Shown in pieces: positions 56,718 to 64,000 of a stretch of 64,000 nt of DNA. Positions within the stretch are counted from its first letter, which is position 1, and each line of letters opens with the position of its first letter. The notes under the pieces were generated by a model, which worked only from the letters and a program-made list of their open reading frames with translations, did not search any database and had not been told where the DNA came from. Source of the DNA: Streptococcus oralis. Lineage in GTDB: Bacteria; Bacillota; Bacilli; Lactobacillales; Streptococcaceae. The stretch is taken from contig NZ_JAHZPJ010000002.1 of the NCBI RefSeq assembly GCF_019929345.1, positions 1 to 64,000 on the forward strand. Direction: 5' to 3'. The translations under genes and the position numbers were made by a program.

Positions 56718-57566
56718 TTAAAATTCAAACTCAGCCAACACATCTTGGCCACTGCTAATCAGCTTTGCTCCCTCTTGGATCAGATGGTGACAGCCATCTG
56801 AATGGCCGTCTAAAATGTTTCCCGGAATGGCAAAGACATCACGACCTTCCTCCATAGCTCGCTCACAAGTAATAAGACTACCAGAACGCATTCTTGCCTC
56901 TGCTACAATAACCCCACGACAAAGTCCTGCAATGATACGATTTCGAGCTGGAAAGTGAAATTTCAGAGGTTGCTCGCCAGGTCCATATTCACTGAGAACC
57001 AGATGGTCATTGCCAATGTAGTCTTGCAAACGTTTATTGGCTTTAGGATAAAACACATCCAAACCTGTTCCAATCACTGCAATCGTTTTTCCACCATTAT
57101 GGAGTGCAGCCATATGGGCAGCCGTATCAATCCCTTTGGCTAAACCACTGACCACGATTAACTCGTTTTCCAAACCTTGAATGACTTTCTGAACCGACTT
57201 TGCTCCCTGACTAGAACATGAACGACTCCCTACAACAGCAACCTTTGGAAACTTCAACAGGTCTAGATTTCCTTTATAAAACAAGAGCGCTGGAGCATCA
57301 TAAATCTCACTCAGATCCCAAGGATAACAGTCATCAAGAATCGAGAAGGATGGAAATTTCTGAAACTCCTTCTCCAACTGTGCATCATCTATCTGGAAAT
57401 AACGTTCCATAAAGACAGCAGGATTACGACATCCTGAAATTTCTGCAATATCACCTAGCAAGAGCTCCTGATCAACACTCTCGTCATATTCAAGGACAGT
57501 TAGAATCTGTTGATTGGTCAGGCCAGCTTTTCTCAATTTGTAAATCTCATAGTTTGTGATCTTCAT
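56718..57566 (-). CDS. dprA: DNA processing protein DprA
   Basis: Protects incoming single-stranded DNA in transformation and loads RecA; in pneumococcus it also shuts off competence. 282 residues, the pneumococcal size. The Rossmann core has VAVVGSRSCSSQG, SGLAKGIDTAAH, GTGLDVFYPKANKRL and FPARNRIIAGL; the N-terminal SAM-like part covers residues 1-85. Start ATG 57566 has GGAG 6 bases upstream. A SigX cin-box lies at 57600-57607. Confidence 0.97.
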   Translation of the reverse strand: MKITNYEIYKLRKAGLTNQQILTVLEYDESVDQELLLGDIAEISGCRNPAVFMERYFQIDDAQLEKEFQKFPSFSILDDCYPWDLSEIYDAPALLFYKGNLDLLKFPKVAVVGSRSCSSQGAKSVQKVIQGLENELIVVSGLAKGIDTAAHMAALHNGGKTIAVIGTGLDVFYPKANKRLQDYIGNDHLVLSEYGPGEQPLKFHFPARNRIIAGLCRGVIVAEARMRSGSLITCERAMEEGRDVFAIPGNILDGHSDGCHHLIQEGAKLISSGQDVLAEFEF

Positions 57567-57599
57567 ATACAACTCCATTTCTTTTGCTACTCATCTATC

Positions 57600-57607
57600 T
57601 ATTCGTA
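57600..57607 (-). promoter_or_regulatory. SigX cin-box (late competence promoter) of dprA
   Basis: The minus strand reads TACGAATA with T-rich sequence just upstream, the canonical combox/cin-box. It lies 34 bp before the dprA ATG. It predicts induction by SigX during competence. Confidence 0.9.
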
Positions 57608-57610
57608 AAA

Positions 57611-57646
57611 ATAGCAAAAAGAAGACCAGTTGATCTTCTTTTTTTC
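57611..57646. terminator. Terminator of the lipoprotein gene
   Basis: AAGAAGA (57619-57625) pairs with TCTTCTT (57634-57640) with T-runs on both strands, just before the dprA cin-box; it isolates that promoter from upstream transcription. Confidence 0.7.
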
Positions 57647-57648
57647 AT

Positions 57649-58272
57649 TTATTCAGATTTAGTAGTTGACCAGCTACTTTCAACCATTGGTAAGATTGTT
57701 TTTAAAGTTTCCCCATCTCCTTCAAGTGAAACATAGCGGATTTTACCATCATTTGATCGGAAAACCCAAGTAACGAGGTATTTCCCTGACTTAGTAATTG
57801 CATTGACAACATAGGCTTCATAACCTCCAATGGTCGATTTGGAGCCCCAAACCTTACTGAAATCAGAGCTTTGTTCTTTGGAAATTAAAATACTAGATGA
57901 GACAGTCACAACATCCAGTTTAGCATATTCTTCTTCGCTGATATTGAACTGCTCAGCCTTGAAGGTATTCAGCGTAACAATGTTGATATCTGTTCCATCG
58001 CAATACTGTATATCATTTCCACCTTCTACTTCATGGAATCGAACCCATGATTTGGGTACCTTGACAAAGCCATACTCATTCGATCCGATGATTTGCGTCT
58101 CTCCCTTTTTCGCTTCAGAAACGGCAGAGCTAGAGCTACTCGTTTCCTGACTACTAGAAGAACTAACAACTGCAGACGAACTTTCTTCGGTTGCTGTTTG
58201 CGATTTATTGGAACATGAAGCTAAAAAAGCACTAACAGTAACTACAGTACCTAAAATTAATAATTTTTTCAT
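57649..58272 (-). CDS. Ser-rich lipoprotein of unknown function
   Basis: A 207-residue lipoprotein. Signal peptide with lipobox LASC (Cys20), then a Ser/Glu-rich flexible linker (about 25-55) and a soluble domain with GFVKVPKSWVRF and YLVTWVFRSNDGKIRYVSLEG. No enzyme motif seen. Expected at the outer face of the membrane. Confidence 0.85.
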   Translation of the reverse strand: MKKLLILGTVVTVSAFLASCSNKSQTATEESSSAVVSSSSSQETSSSSSAVSEAKKGETQIIGSNEYGFVKVPKSWVRFHEVEGGNDIQYCDGTDINIVTLNTFKAEQFNISEEEYAKLDVVTVSSSILISKEQSSDFSKVWGSKSTIGGYEAYVVNAITKSGKYLVTWVFRSNDGKIRYVSLEGDGETLKTILPMVESSWSTTKSE

Positions 58273-58375
58273 CCTACCACCTTTCCATCTGCATTATAAG
58301 AAAAATAAGGACTTCTGTCAAATTCTAACCTAATCGATTCTGTTAGTTTACGATTTAATAGCTCACATTTAAAGC

Positions 58376-58405
58376 AAAAACTCTTGAAAAATCTTCAAGA
58401 GTTTT
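58376..58405 (-). terminator. Terminator of lepA
   Basis: AACTCTTGAA (about 58379-58388) pairs with TTCAAGAGTT (58394-58403); T-run on the minus strand. Confidence 0.85.
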
Positions 58406-58416
58406 ATTTTTTATTT

Positions 58417-60240
58417 CTATTCTTCATCCATGCTCAAGACGCTGAGGAAGGCTTCTTGGGGAACTTCTACTGATCCGATAGCTTTCATACGCTTCTTACC
58501 AGCTTTTTGTTTTTCAAGGAGTTTGCGTTTACGAGAAACGTCACCTCCGTAACACTTGGCAAGTACGTTCTTACGAAGGGCCTTGATATCAGTACGAGCT
58601 ACAATCTTGTGTCCAATGGCTGCCTGAATAGGTACCTCAAACTGCTGACGAGGAATGATTTTCTTGAGCTTATCAACGATGAGTTTTCCACGTTCGTAGG
58701 CAAAATCCTTGTGAACGATAAAGCTGAGGGCATCCACCTTGTCTCCATTGAGAAGGATATCCATTTTGACCAGTTTAGATGGGCGGTACTCTGACAATTC
58801 GTAGTCAAAGCTTGCATAACCACGCGTCGAAGACTTAAGCTTATCAAAGAAGTCAAAGACGATTTCAGCAAGTGGAATTTGATAGATGACATTGACACGA
58901 TTATCATCAATATAGTCCATGGTTACAAAGTCCCCACGTTTGCGCTGAGCCAATTCCATTACTGCACCAACAAACTCCTGTGGTACCATGATTTGCGCCT
59001 TGACATAAGGTTCTTCAATGGTCGCGATCTTAGTCGGATCTGGAAATTCAGAGGGGTTAGACACATCCATAGACTCACCGTCAGTTTGGTTAACCTTGTA
59101 AATAACAGACGGAGCTGTCATGATGAGGTCAATGTTGAACTCGCGCTCTAAACGCTCTTGGATAACATCCATATGGAGAAGTCCAAGGAATCCACAACGG
59201 AAACCAAAACCGAGTGCCTGAGATGTTTCAGGTTCAAACTGCAAGCTGGCATCGTTTAGCTGCAATTTTTCAAGGGCTTCACGAAGGTCATTGTACTTGT
59301 TTGACTCGATTGGGTAAAGACCTGCAAAGACCATAGGGTTCATTTGCTTGTAGCCGTCTAGTGGTTCTGCTGCAGGATTGCTTGCTAGGGTCACTGTATC
59401 ACCCACACGAGTGTCTTGAACCGTCTTGATGGAAGCCGCAATATAACCAACGTCACCAGTCGCTAGAAAATCGCGCCCAACTGCTTTTGGCGTGAAAATA
59501 CCAACCTCAGTCACATCAAAGGTCTTTCCATTGCTCATAAGCTGAATCTTATCGCCAGGTTTGACCACTCCGTCCATGACACGCACTTGGAGGATAACCC
59601 CACGATAGGCATCATAAACTGAGTCGAAAATCAAGGCCTTGAGTGGTGCCGTTACATCTCCTGTTGGTGCGGGAACTTTCTCTACGATTTGCTCAAGAAT
59701 TTCTTCAATACCAATACCAGCTTTGGCTGAAGCCAAGACCGCTTCGCTGGCATCTAGTCCAATGACATCCTCAATCTCTATACGCACACGCTCAGGATCA
59801 GCTGCTGGTAGGTCAATCTTGTTAATGACTGGTAGAATTTCTAAATCATTATCCAAGGCTAGATAAACGTTGGCAAGAGTTTGCGCCTCAATCCCTTGGG
59901 CTGCATCGACCACCAAAATCGCCCCCTCACAGGCAGCGAGCGAACGCGACACTTCATAGGTAAAGTCCACGTGCCCTGGCGTATCAATCAAGTGGAAAAT
60001 ATAAGTTTCTCCGTCTTTCGCAGTGTAATTGAGCTCAATGGCATTAAGTTTAATGGTAATCCCACGTTCACGCTCAAGATCCATACTATCGAGAAGCTGG
60101 GCTTGCATTTCACGACTAGAAACGGTCTCCGTCTTTTCCAAAATGCGGTCTGCCAGCGTCGACTTTCCGTGGTCAATATGGGCGATAATAGAGAAGTTGC
60201 GGATTTTCTCCTGTCGTTTCTTTAATTCTTCTAAGTCCAT
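58417..60240 (-). CDS. lepA: Elongation factor 4 (LepA)
   Basis: A ribosome-bound GTPase affecting initiation and translation under stress. G1 [13 protein letters not shown]3 [12 protein letters not shown]4 NKIDLP. The LepA-specific C-terminal domain ends [20 protein letters not shown]. 607 residues, normal. Monocistronic. Confidence 0.98.
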   Translation of the reverse strand: MDLEELKKRQEKIRNFSIIAHIDHGKSTLADRILEKTETVSSREMQAQLLDSMDLERERGITIKLNAIELNYTAKDGETYIFHLIDTPGHVDFTYEVSRSLAACEGAILVVDAAQGIEAQTLANVYLALDNDLEILPVINKIDLPAADPERVRIEIEDVIGLDASEAVLASAKAGIGIEEILEQIVEKVPAPTGDVTAPLKALIFDSVYDAYRGVILQVRVMDGVVKPGDKIQLMSNGKTFDVTEVGIFTPKAVGRDFLATGDVGYIAASIKTVQDTRVGDTVTLASNPAAEPLDGYKQMNPMVFAGLYPIESNKYNDLREALEKLQLNDASLQFEPETSQALGFGFRCGFLGLLHMDVIQERLEREFNIDLIMTAPSVIYKVNQTDGESMDVSNPSEFPDPTKIATIEEPYVKAQIMVPQEFVGAVMELAQRKRGDFVTMDYIDDNRVNVIYQIPLAEIVFDFFDKLKSSTRGYASFDYELSEYRPSKLVKMDILLNGDKVDALSFIVHKDFAYERGKLIVDKLKKIIPRQQFEVPIQAAIGHKIVARTDIKALRKNVLAKCYGGDVSRKRKLLEKQKAGKKRMKAIGSVEVPQEAFLSVLSMDEE

Positions 60241-60318
60241 GATGCTCTTCCTTTCAGGGTATCTATTAATTATAAATTGTTTTTAACATTTTGACAAGAC
60301 CATACCCTGCTAGGAGTA

Positions 60319-61047
60319 CTAATCTTCGGCAATAAAACCATCATTTTCGATAAAGTGGTGTTCTGTCATTCCTTGGTCTGTAAAGACGATTCCATGAAGG
60401 ACACCACCATAGACAGCTCCTCCATCCATGCCAATCTTGCCATCCTCTGTTATCCAAAGCTCAGCAGTACCTCGGTCTTGCTTGAGCAAACCATAAACTG
60501 GTGTATGCCCAAAGACAATGGTTTTCCCGGTATTATTTTCAGCTTCGTGGAATGGTTTTCTGAGCCAGACTTTCTTGTAATCAGTGGTTTCATGCCAATC
60601 ATCCAAGGTCAAATCAATACCAGCATGCACAAAGATATACTTGTCTGTCTCAACGAAAAAAGGCATCTGACGGATAAATTCGACTAAATCTGCTGCTTCC
60701 GTCTCAACATGTTTAGCGTCTTCAACTGCATCCACAGGTGCATCTAAGGGACGACCTAGGATAGAGTTAATAGTTGTATCACCACCATTGCGACGATAAT
60801 GGTCATAGCTTTCTTCTGGGTCATCGAGCCAAGTCAGAAACATATACTCGTGGTTTCCTGATAGACAGATCGCTCCATGATTGTCGACCAAGTCTTTGAC
60901 CATTTCTAGAACACGGCGACTATCCTCACCACGGTCAATCAAATCCCCTAGAAAGAGCAGCTGAGTTTGACCATCCCAGGTTTTGAGCAGATCTTCTAGC
61001 ATACCTGCCTTTCCGTGAACATCTCCAATTACATAATAGTCTGTCAT
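60319..61047 (-). CDS. PP2A-like metallophosphatase
   Basis: A 242-residue calcineurin-fold phosphatase: YVIGDVHGKAGMLEDLL, LLFLGDLIDRGEDS, LSGNHEYMFL, FVHAGIDLT and VFGHTPVYG form the dinuclear metal site. Could act on Ser/Thr phosphoproteins or dinucleotides. Its ATG directly follows the recN stop (0-bp gap), so the two are co-translated. Confidence 0.9.
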   Translation of the reverse strand: MTDYYVIGDVHGKAGMLEDLLKTWDGQTQLLFLGDLIDRGEDSRRVLEMVKDLVDNHGAICLSGNHEYMFLTWLDDPEESYDHYRRNGGDTTINSILGRPLDAPVDAVEDAKHVETEAADLVEFIRQMPFFVETDKYIFVHAGIDLTLDDWHETTDYKKVWLRKPFHEAENNTGKTIVFGHTPVYGLLKQDRGTAELWITEDGKIGMDGGAVYGGVLHGIVFTDQGMTEHHFIENDGFIAED

Positions 61048-62715
61048 TTATTTCTCCCTCGTTTGTAATAATTCTCTGGCTTGGGTAAGGGCCGCTTGGG
61101 TTACATTTTCCCCAGCCAACATCTTAGCTACTTCCTCTACTCGCTCTTCTAAAGTCAAGAGGCGAACCGTCGACACCGTTGAGTGCTCATCGCTAATCTT
61201 CTCAATAAAGAATTGATAATCCGCGATGGCAATCACTTGTGGAAGGTGAGAAATAGCAAGAACCTGACCATGCTGGCCAATCTTATGAATCTTCTGTGCG
61301 ATGGCTTGGGCCACACGACCTGAAACTCCCGTATCCACCTCATCAAAGACAATACTGGTCTTGCCTTCTTTGCGAGAAAAAGCAGACTTGATAGCCAACA
61401 TGAGACGGGATAATTCCCCACCAGACGCAACTTTGACCAAAGGTTTAAAGTCTTCACCAGGATTGGTGGAAATGTAAAACTCAACTGCTTCATTTCCTTC
61501 ACGGCTGAATTTACTCTTACTAAAGCGAACCTGGAATTGTGCCTTCTCCATATAGAGGTCCTGAAGTTCTTGTTTAATCTCTGCCTCAAGCTGCTGGGCC
61601 AAATCATGGCGAGCAGATGCAAGCTGCCCTGCCAGATCAACAAGATTAATTTCCAATTTCTTGAGCTCTGCTTCCATGTCTTCGGAAGAAAGATTATTAC
61701 CTGTCAAGAGATTGTACTCATCCGTAATCTTAGCGAAGTAAAGCAGGACATCGTCCACAGTCCCACCGTATTTACGGGTAATAGTATTCAGAAGATCTAG
61801 GCGATTCTCAACCTGCATGAGGCGATTGCCATCAAAATCCAAGCCCTCAATAATATCTTCCAAACGCTTTGTAATATCTTCTAAAACATAGTAGGTCTCA
61901 GACAGAGAACTTGAAATTTCACGGTATTCAGGGTCATATTCTTCGACACTTTCCATGTCATTCATGGCTGAACGGACATTAGCAAGACTGGAGAATTCCT
62001 CATTGTCCAACATAGTGTAGGCATTGGTTAGCGTATCAGCAATATTCTTATGATTGAGGAGTTTATCTCGTTCTTGGTTGAGAGTCAAGTCTTCACCAGC
62101 CTGCAAGTTTGCAGCCTCAATCTCTGCCATTTGAAATTCCAACATTTCGATACGTGCCTTATGTTCCTGCTGGTTTTTCTTGACTTCCAGAACCTGCTTG
62201 CGCATTTTACGATAGGCATCAAAGCTAGTCTGATAGGTCTCCTTCAAGTCCAAGAAAGTAGTATCACCAAACTCATCCAACATCTGAATGTGCAGTTGAG
62301 GACGCATTAACTCCTCTTGGTCATGCTGACCATGGATATCCACAAGGTGTTGCCCAATAGCACGCAGAACAGAAAGATTGACCATCTGACCATTTACGCG
62401 ACTAACACTACGACCGTTTTGCAAAATTTCACGGCGGATGATAATCTCATCACCCAATTCTAAACCTTGCTCTTCAAAAAGTTCCTGTAAAAGGCGACTA
62501 TTTTCAACTGAGAAAAGTCCCTCAATCTCTGCCTTTGGCGCACCGTGACGAATAACGTCTGTCGTTGCACGAGCCCCCAACATGAGATTCATAGCGTCGA
62601 TAATGATAGACTTTCCAGCACCCGTTTCCCCGGTCAAAACAGTCATACCCTTTTCAAAATTGAGGGAAATCGCCTCAATAATGGCAAAGTTTTTTATCGA
62701 AATTTCAAGTAACAT
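61048..62715 (-). CDS. recN: DNA repair protein RecN
   Basis: An SMC-like ATPase for double-strand break repair. GETGAGKSIIIDAMNLMLGAR (Walker A), two coiled coils (about 155-220 and 320-385), SGGELSRLMLAIK signature and VFDEVDTGVSGRVAQAI (Walker B). 555 residues, normal. Next to argR, a conserved streptococcal order. Confidence 0.98.
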   Translation of the reverse strand: MLLEISIKNFAIIEAISLNFEKGMTVLTGETGAGKSIIIDAMNLMLGARATTDVIRHGAPKAEIEGLFSVENSRLLQELFEEQGLELGDEIIIRREILQNGRSVSRVNGQMVNLSVLRAIGQHLVDIHGQHDQEELMRPQLHIQMLDEFGDTTFLDLKETYQTSFDAYRKMRKQVLEVKKNQQEHKARIEMLEFQMAEIEAANLQAGEDLTLNQERDKLLNHKNIADTLTNAYTMLDNEEFSSLANVRSAMNDMESVEEYDPEYREISSSLSETYYVLEDITKRLEDIIEGLDFDGNRLMQVENRLDLLNTITRKYGGTVDDVLLYFAKITDEYNLLTGNNLSSEDMEAELKKLEINLVDLAGQLASARHDLAQQLEAEIKQELQDLYMEKAQFQVRFSKSKFSREGNEAVEFYISTNPGEDFKPLVKVASGGELSRLMLAIKSAFSRKEGKTSIVFDEVDTGVSGRVAQAIAQKIHKIGQHGQVLAISHLPQVIAIADYQFFIEKISDEHSTVSTVRLLTLEERVEEVAKMLAGENVTQAALTQARELLQTREK

Positions 62716-62721
62716 ACTGAC

Positions 62722-63153
62722 CTACCATTTTTTGACTTGTTCAACAATTTCTTCAGCTGCCTCTGCTGTTCTAGCTACAATTAAGATAGAATCATCATCA
62801 GCTAGACAGCTAAAAATCTGTTCAGTAAATGCTTCAACCAACTGACTCTTCACAAAAATAGTATTTCCAGGAATGACAGAAAGGTTGATCATATTTCCCA
62901 TTAACTCAGAACTCACAATATTGTCCTCAGCCAACTGCAAACTTTTGACGATTGATTTTGGCAATTCATAGACATAGGTGTTGTCTCTCAAAGGAATTTT
63001 GACAATACCTAGTTCTTTGATATCTCGTGATACCGTTGCCTGAGTGGCACTGATGCCTGCTTCTTTCAAATGTTCTACGATTTCTTCTTGCGTACCGATT
63101 TGATAATCTGTCACAAATCGTCTAATTTTTTCAAGTCTCTCTTTTTTATTCAT
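62722..63153 (-). CDS. argR: Arginine repressor family regulator (ArgR/AhrC)
   Basis: A 143-residue hexameric regulator. The winged helix QEEIVEHLKEAGISATQATVSRDIKELGIVKIP binds ARG boxes; the C-terminal oligomerisation/arginine domain includes SCLADDDSILIVARTAEAAE. Streptococci carry several paralogues, so this copy may be ArgR or AhrC. Overlaps tlyA by 8 bp. Confidence 0.94.
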   Translation of the reverse strand: MNKKERLEKIRRFVTDYQIGTQEEIVEHLKEAGISATQATVSRDIKELGIVKIPLRDNTYVYELPKSIVKSLQLAEDNIVSSELMGNMINLSVIPGNTIFVKSQLVEAFTEQIFSCLADDDSILIVARTAEAAEEIVEQVKKW

Positions 63154-63961
63154 TTTTAAATTGACTATGCGCCCTCTCTACAATTTTTTCTATTTCTGGG
63201 GCAACTTGATTACTTGCTCCCTCTTCCTTTTTCAAATAAACTAAAAACTCAATATTTCCATGTCCACCTTGGATTGGTGAATAGTCTAATCCAAACACTG
63301 AAAAACCTTGTTCAACTGCCATAGCAGTGACAGATTCAAGGACATGTTGATGAACCTTGGCATCGCGAATGATTCCATTCTTTCCAATCTGCTCACGACC
63401 TGCTTCAAACTGGGGCTTAACCAGAGCCACAACCTGCCCTTGATCAGCCAAGACTCGGTGTAAGGCTGGCAGAATCAAACTGAGGGAAATAAAACTCACA
63501 TCAATACTGGCAAAGCTCGGTTCCTGCTCAAAATCAGTCTTTTCAGCATAGCGGAAATTGAACTGCTCCATGCTGACAACCCGTGGGTCTTGGCGCAATT
63601 TCCAAGCCAACTGATTGGTGCCGACATCAACTGCAAAGACTAACTCAGCACCATTTTGCAACATGACGTCAGTAAATCCTCCAGTGGAAGCCCCAATATC
63701 AATCGTGGTTGCGCCATCCACTGATAAATCAAAGACATGCAAAGCCTTTTCCAGTTTTAGACCACCTCGACTGACATACTTGAGTTTTTCACCTTTGAGT
63801 TTTAACTCGGTGTCATCTGGAATTTTCTCTCCTGGTTTGTCAAAGCGTTCTCCATTCAGGACTGCTACGACTAGACCAGCCATGACACCACGCTTGGCTT
63901 GTTCACGCGTTTCAAACAAACCCTGTTTATAAGCTAGTACGTCCACTCTTTCCTTAGCCAT
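63146..63961 (-). CDS. tlyA: TlyA-family rRNA 2'-O-methyltransferase
   Basis: A 271-residue protein with an N-terminal S4 RNA-binding domain (about 5-65) and FtsJ-like methyltransferase: TTIDIGASTGGFTDVMLQNGA binds SAM, VDVGTNQLAWKL and SIDVSFISL follow. Relatives methylate 16S/23S rRNA; the name hemolysin is historical. Its ATG overlaps the preceding gene by 8 bp. Confidence 0.94.
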   Translation of the reverse strand: MAKERVDVLAYKQGLFETREQAKRGVMAGLVVAVLNGERFDKPGEKIPDDTELKLKGEKLKYVSRGGLKLEKALHVFDLSVDGATTIDIGASTGGFTDVMLQNGAELVFAVDVGTNQLAWKLRQDPRVVSMEQFNFRYAEKTDFEQEPSFASIDVSFISLSLILPALHRVLADQGQVVALVKPQFEAGREQIGKNGIIRDAKVHQHVLESVTAMAVEQGFSVFGLDYSPIQGGHGNIEFLVYLKKEEGASNQVAPEIEKIVERAHSQFKNE

Positions 63962-64000
63962 TGATTCTCAAACTTTCTACTATTTTCACAATCGGCGCTG
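63954..64000 (-). CDS. C-terminal end of an upstream gene, probably ispA
   Basis: On the minus strand one frame reads ...APIVKIVESLRING then TAA at 63954-63956, overlapping the tlyA start (ATGGCTAA). This fits the end of farnesyl diphosphate synthase IspA, which precedes tlyA in streptococci (xse-ispA-tlyA-argR-recN). Only 15 codons are visible, so the name is from gene order. Confidence 0.5.
   Translation of the reverse strand, partial: APIVKIVESLRING

Noticed and set aside
1..64000. CRISPR arrays, rRNA genes, prophage genes, BOX elements
   Set aside because: No regular spaced repeats, no rRNA sequence, no phage structural genes and no recognised BOX modules were seen.

Overview
The window looks like the chromosome of a viridans streptococcus of the mitis/pneumoniae group. 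The signs are low G+C, rexBA with a streptococcal-type RexB, xerS with a difSL-like site, dprA behind a SigX cin-box, an agmatine/carboxynorspermidine polyamine operon and a leuA leader with tandem Leu codons. Species is inferred from gene content and protein character; no database was searched. Almost every gene right of position 2000 is on the minus strand, running toward the dif site at 2009-2039. The window is therefore read as the last ~62 kb of one replichore next to the terminus.

Layout. 1-850: end of an IS3-family element and an unrecognised gene. 888-2039: xerS and difSL. 2100-6014: accessory toxin module consisting of a type VII-like lipase toxin with reversed domain order, two small helical partner proteins, and three immunity-like membrane proteins, two of them followed by broken toxin 5' ends. 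6163-9347: clc, rnhB, rbgA. 9558-10113: PemIK/MazEF-type toxin-antitoxin. 10147-18268: unknown gene, rexA, rexB. 18375-20204: EVE protein, MarR regulator, HAD phosphatase. 20259-23633: BcrA-like ABC exporter and a convergent two-component system. 23740-31683: traX and the polyamine operon with a long structured leader. 31933-36205: small accessory genes (DUF1877, DUF4300 lipoprotein, a 58-residue membrane protein, a pseudogene, a nucleotidyltransferase). 36342-42961: ribF, smc, rnc, tRNA-Arg, guaC. 43142-46424: McrBC. 46634-52535: YrdC-like gene and leuABCD with an attenuator. 52620-64000: MmcQ/YjbR protein, cutC, DUF454, topA, dprA, lipoprotein, lepA, phosphatase, recN, argR, tlyA and the end of a probable ispA.

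How the parts work together. XerS acts on the adjacent difSL, and its own promoter is partly embedded in that site. The polyamine operon converts arginine to agmatine and then putrescine, and carries both the aminopropyl (SpeE) and the carboxyspermidine (dehydrogenase plus NspC) routes to spermidine. The leu operon is controlled by classical attenuation. DNA-processing genes are unusually dense (xerS, rexBA, smc, topA, dprA, recN, mcrBC).

The most notable accessory system is the 2.1-6.0 kb toxin module beside difSL. It has one apparently complete toxin with a GYSQG lipase motif, three immunity paralogues, and two orphan toxin fragments truncated before the catalytic serine.
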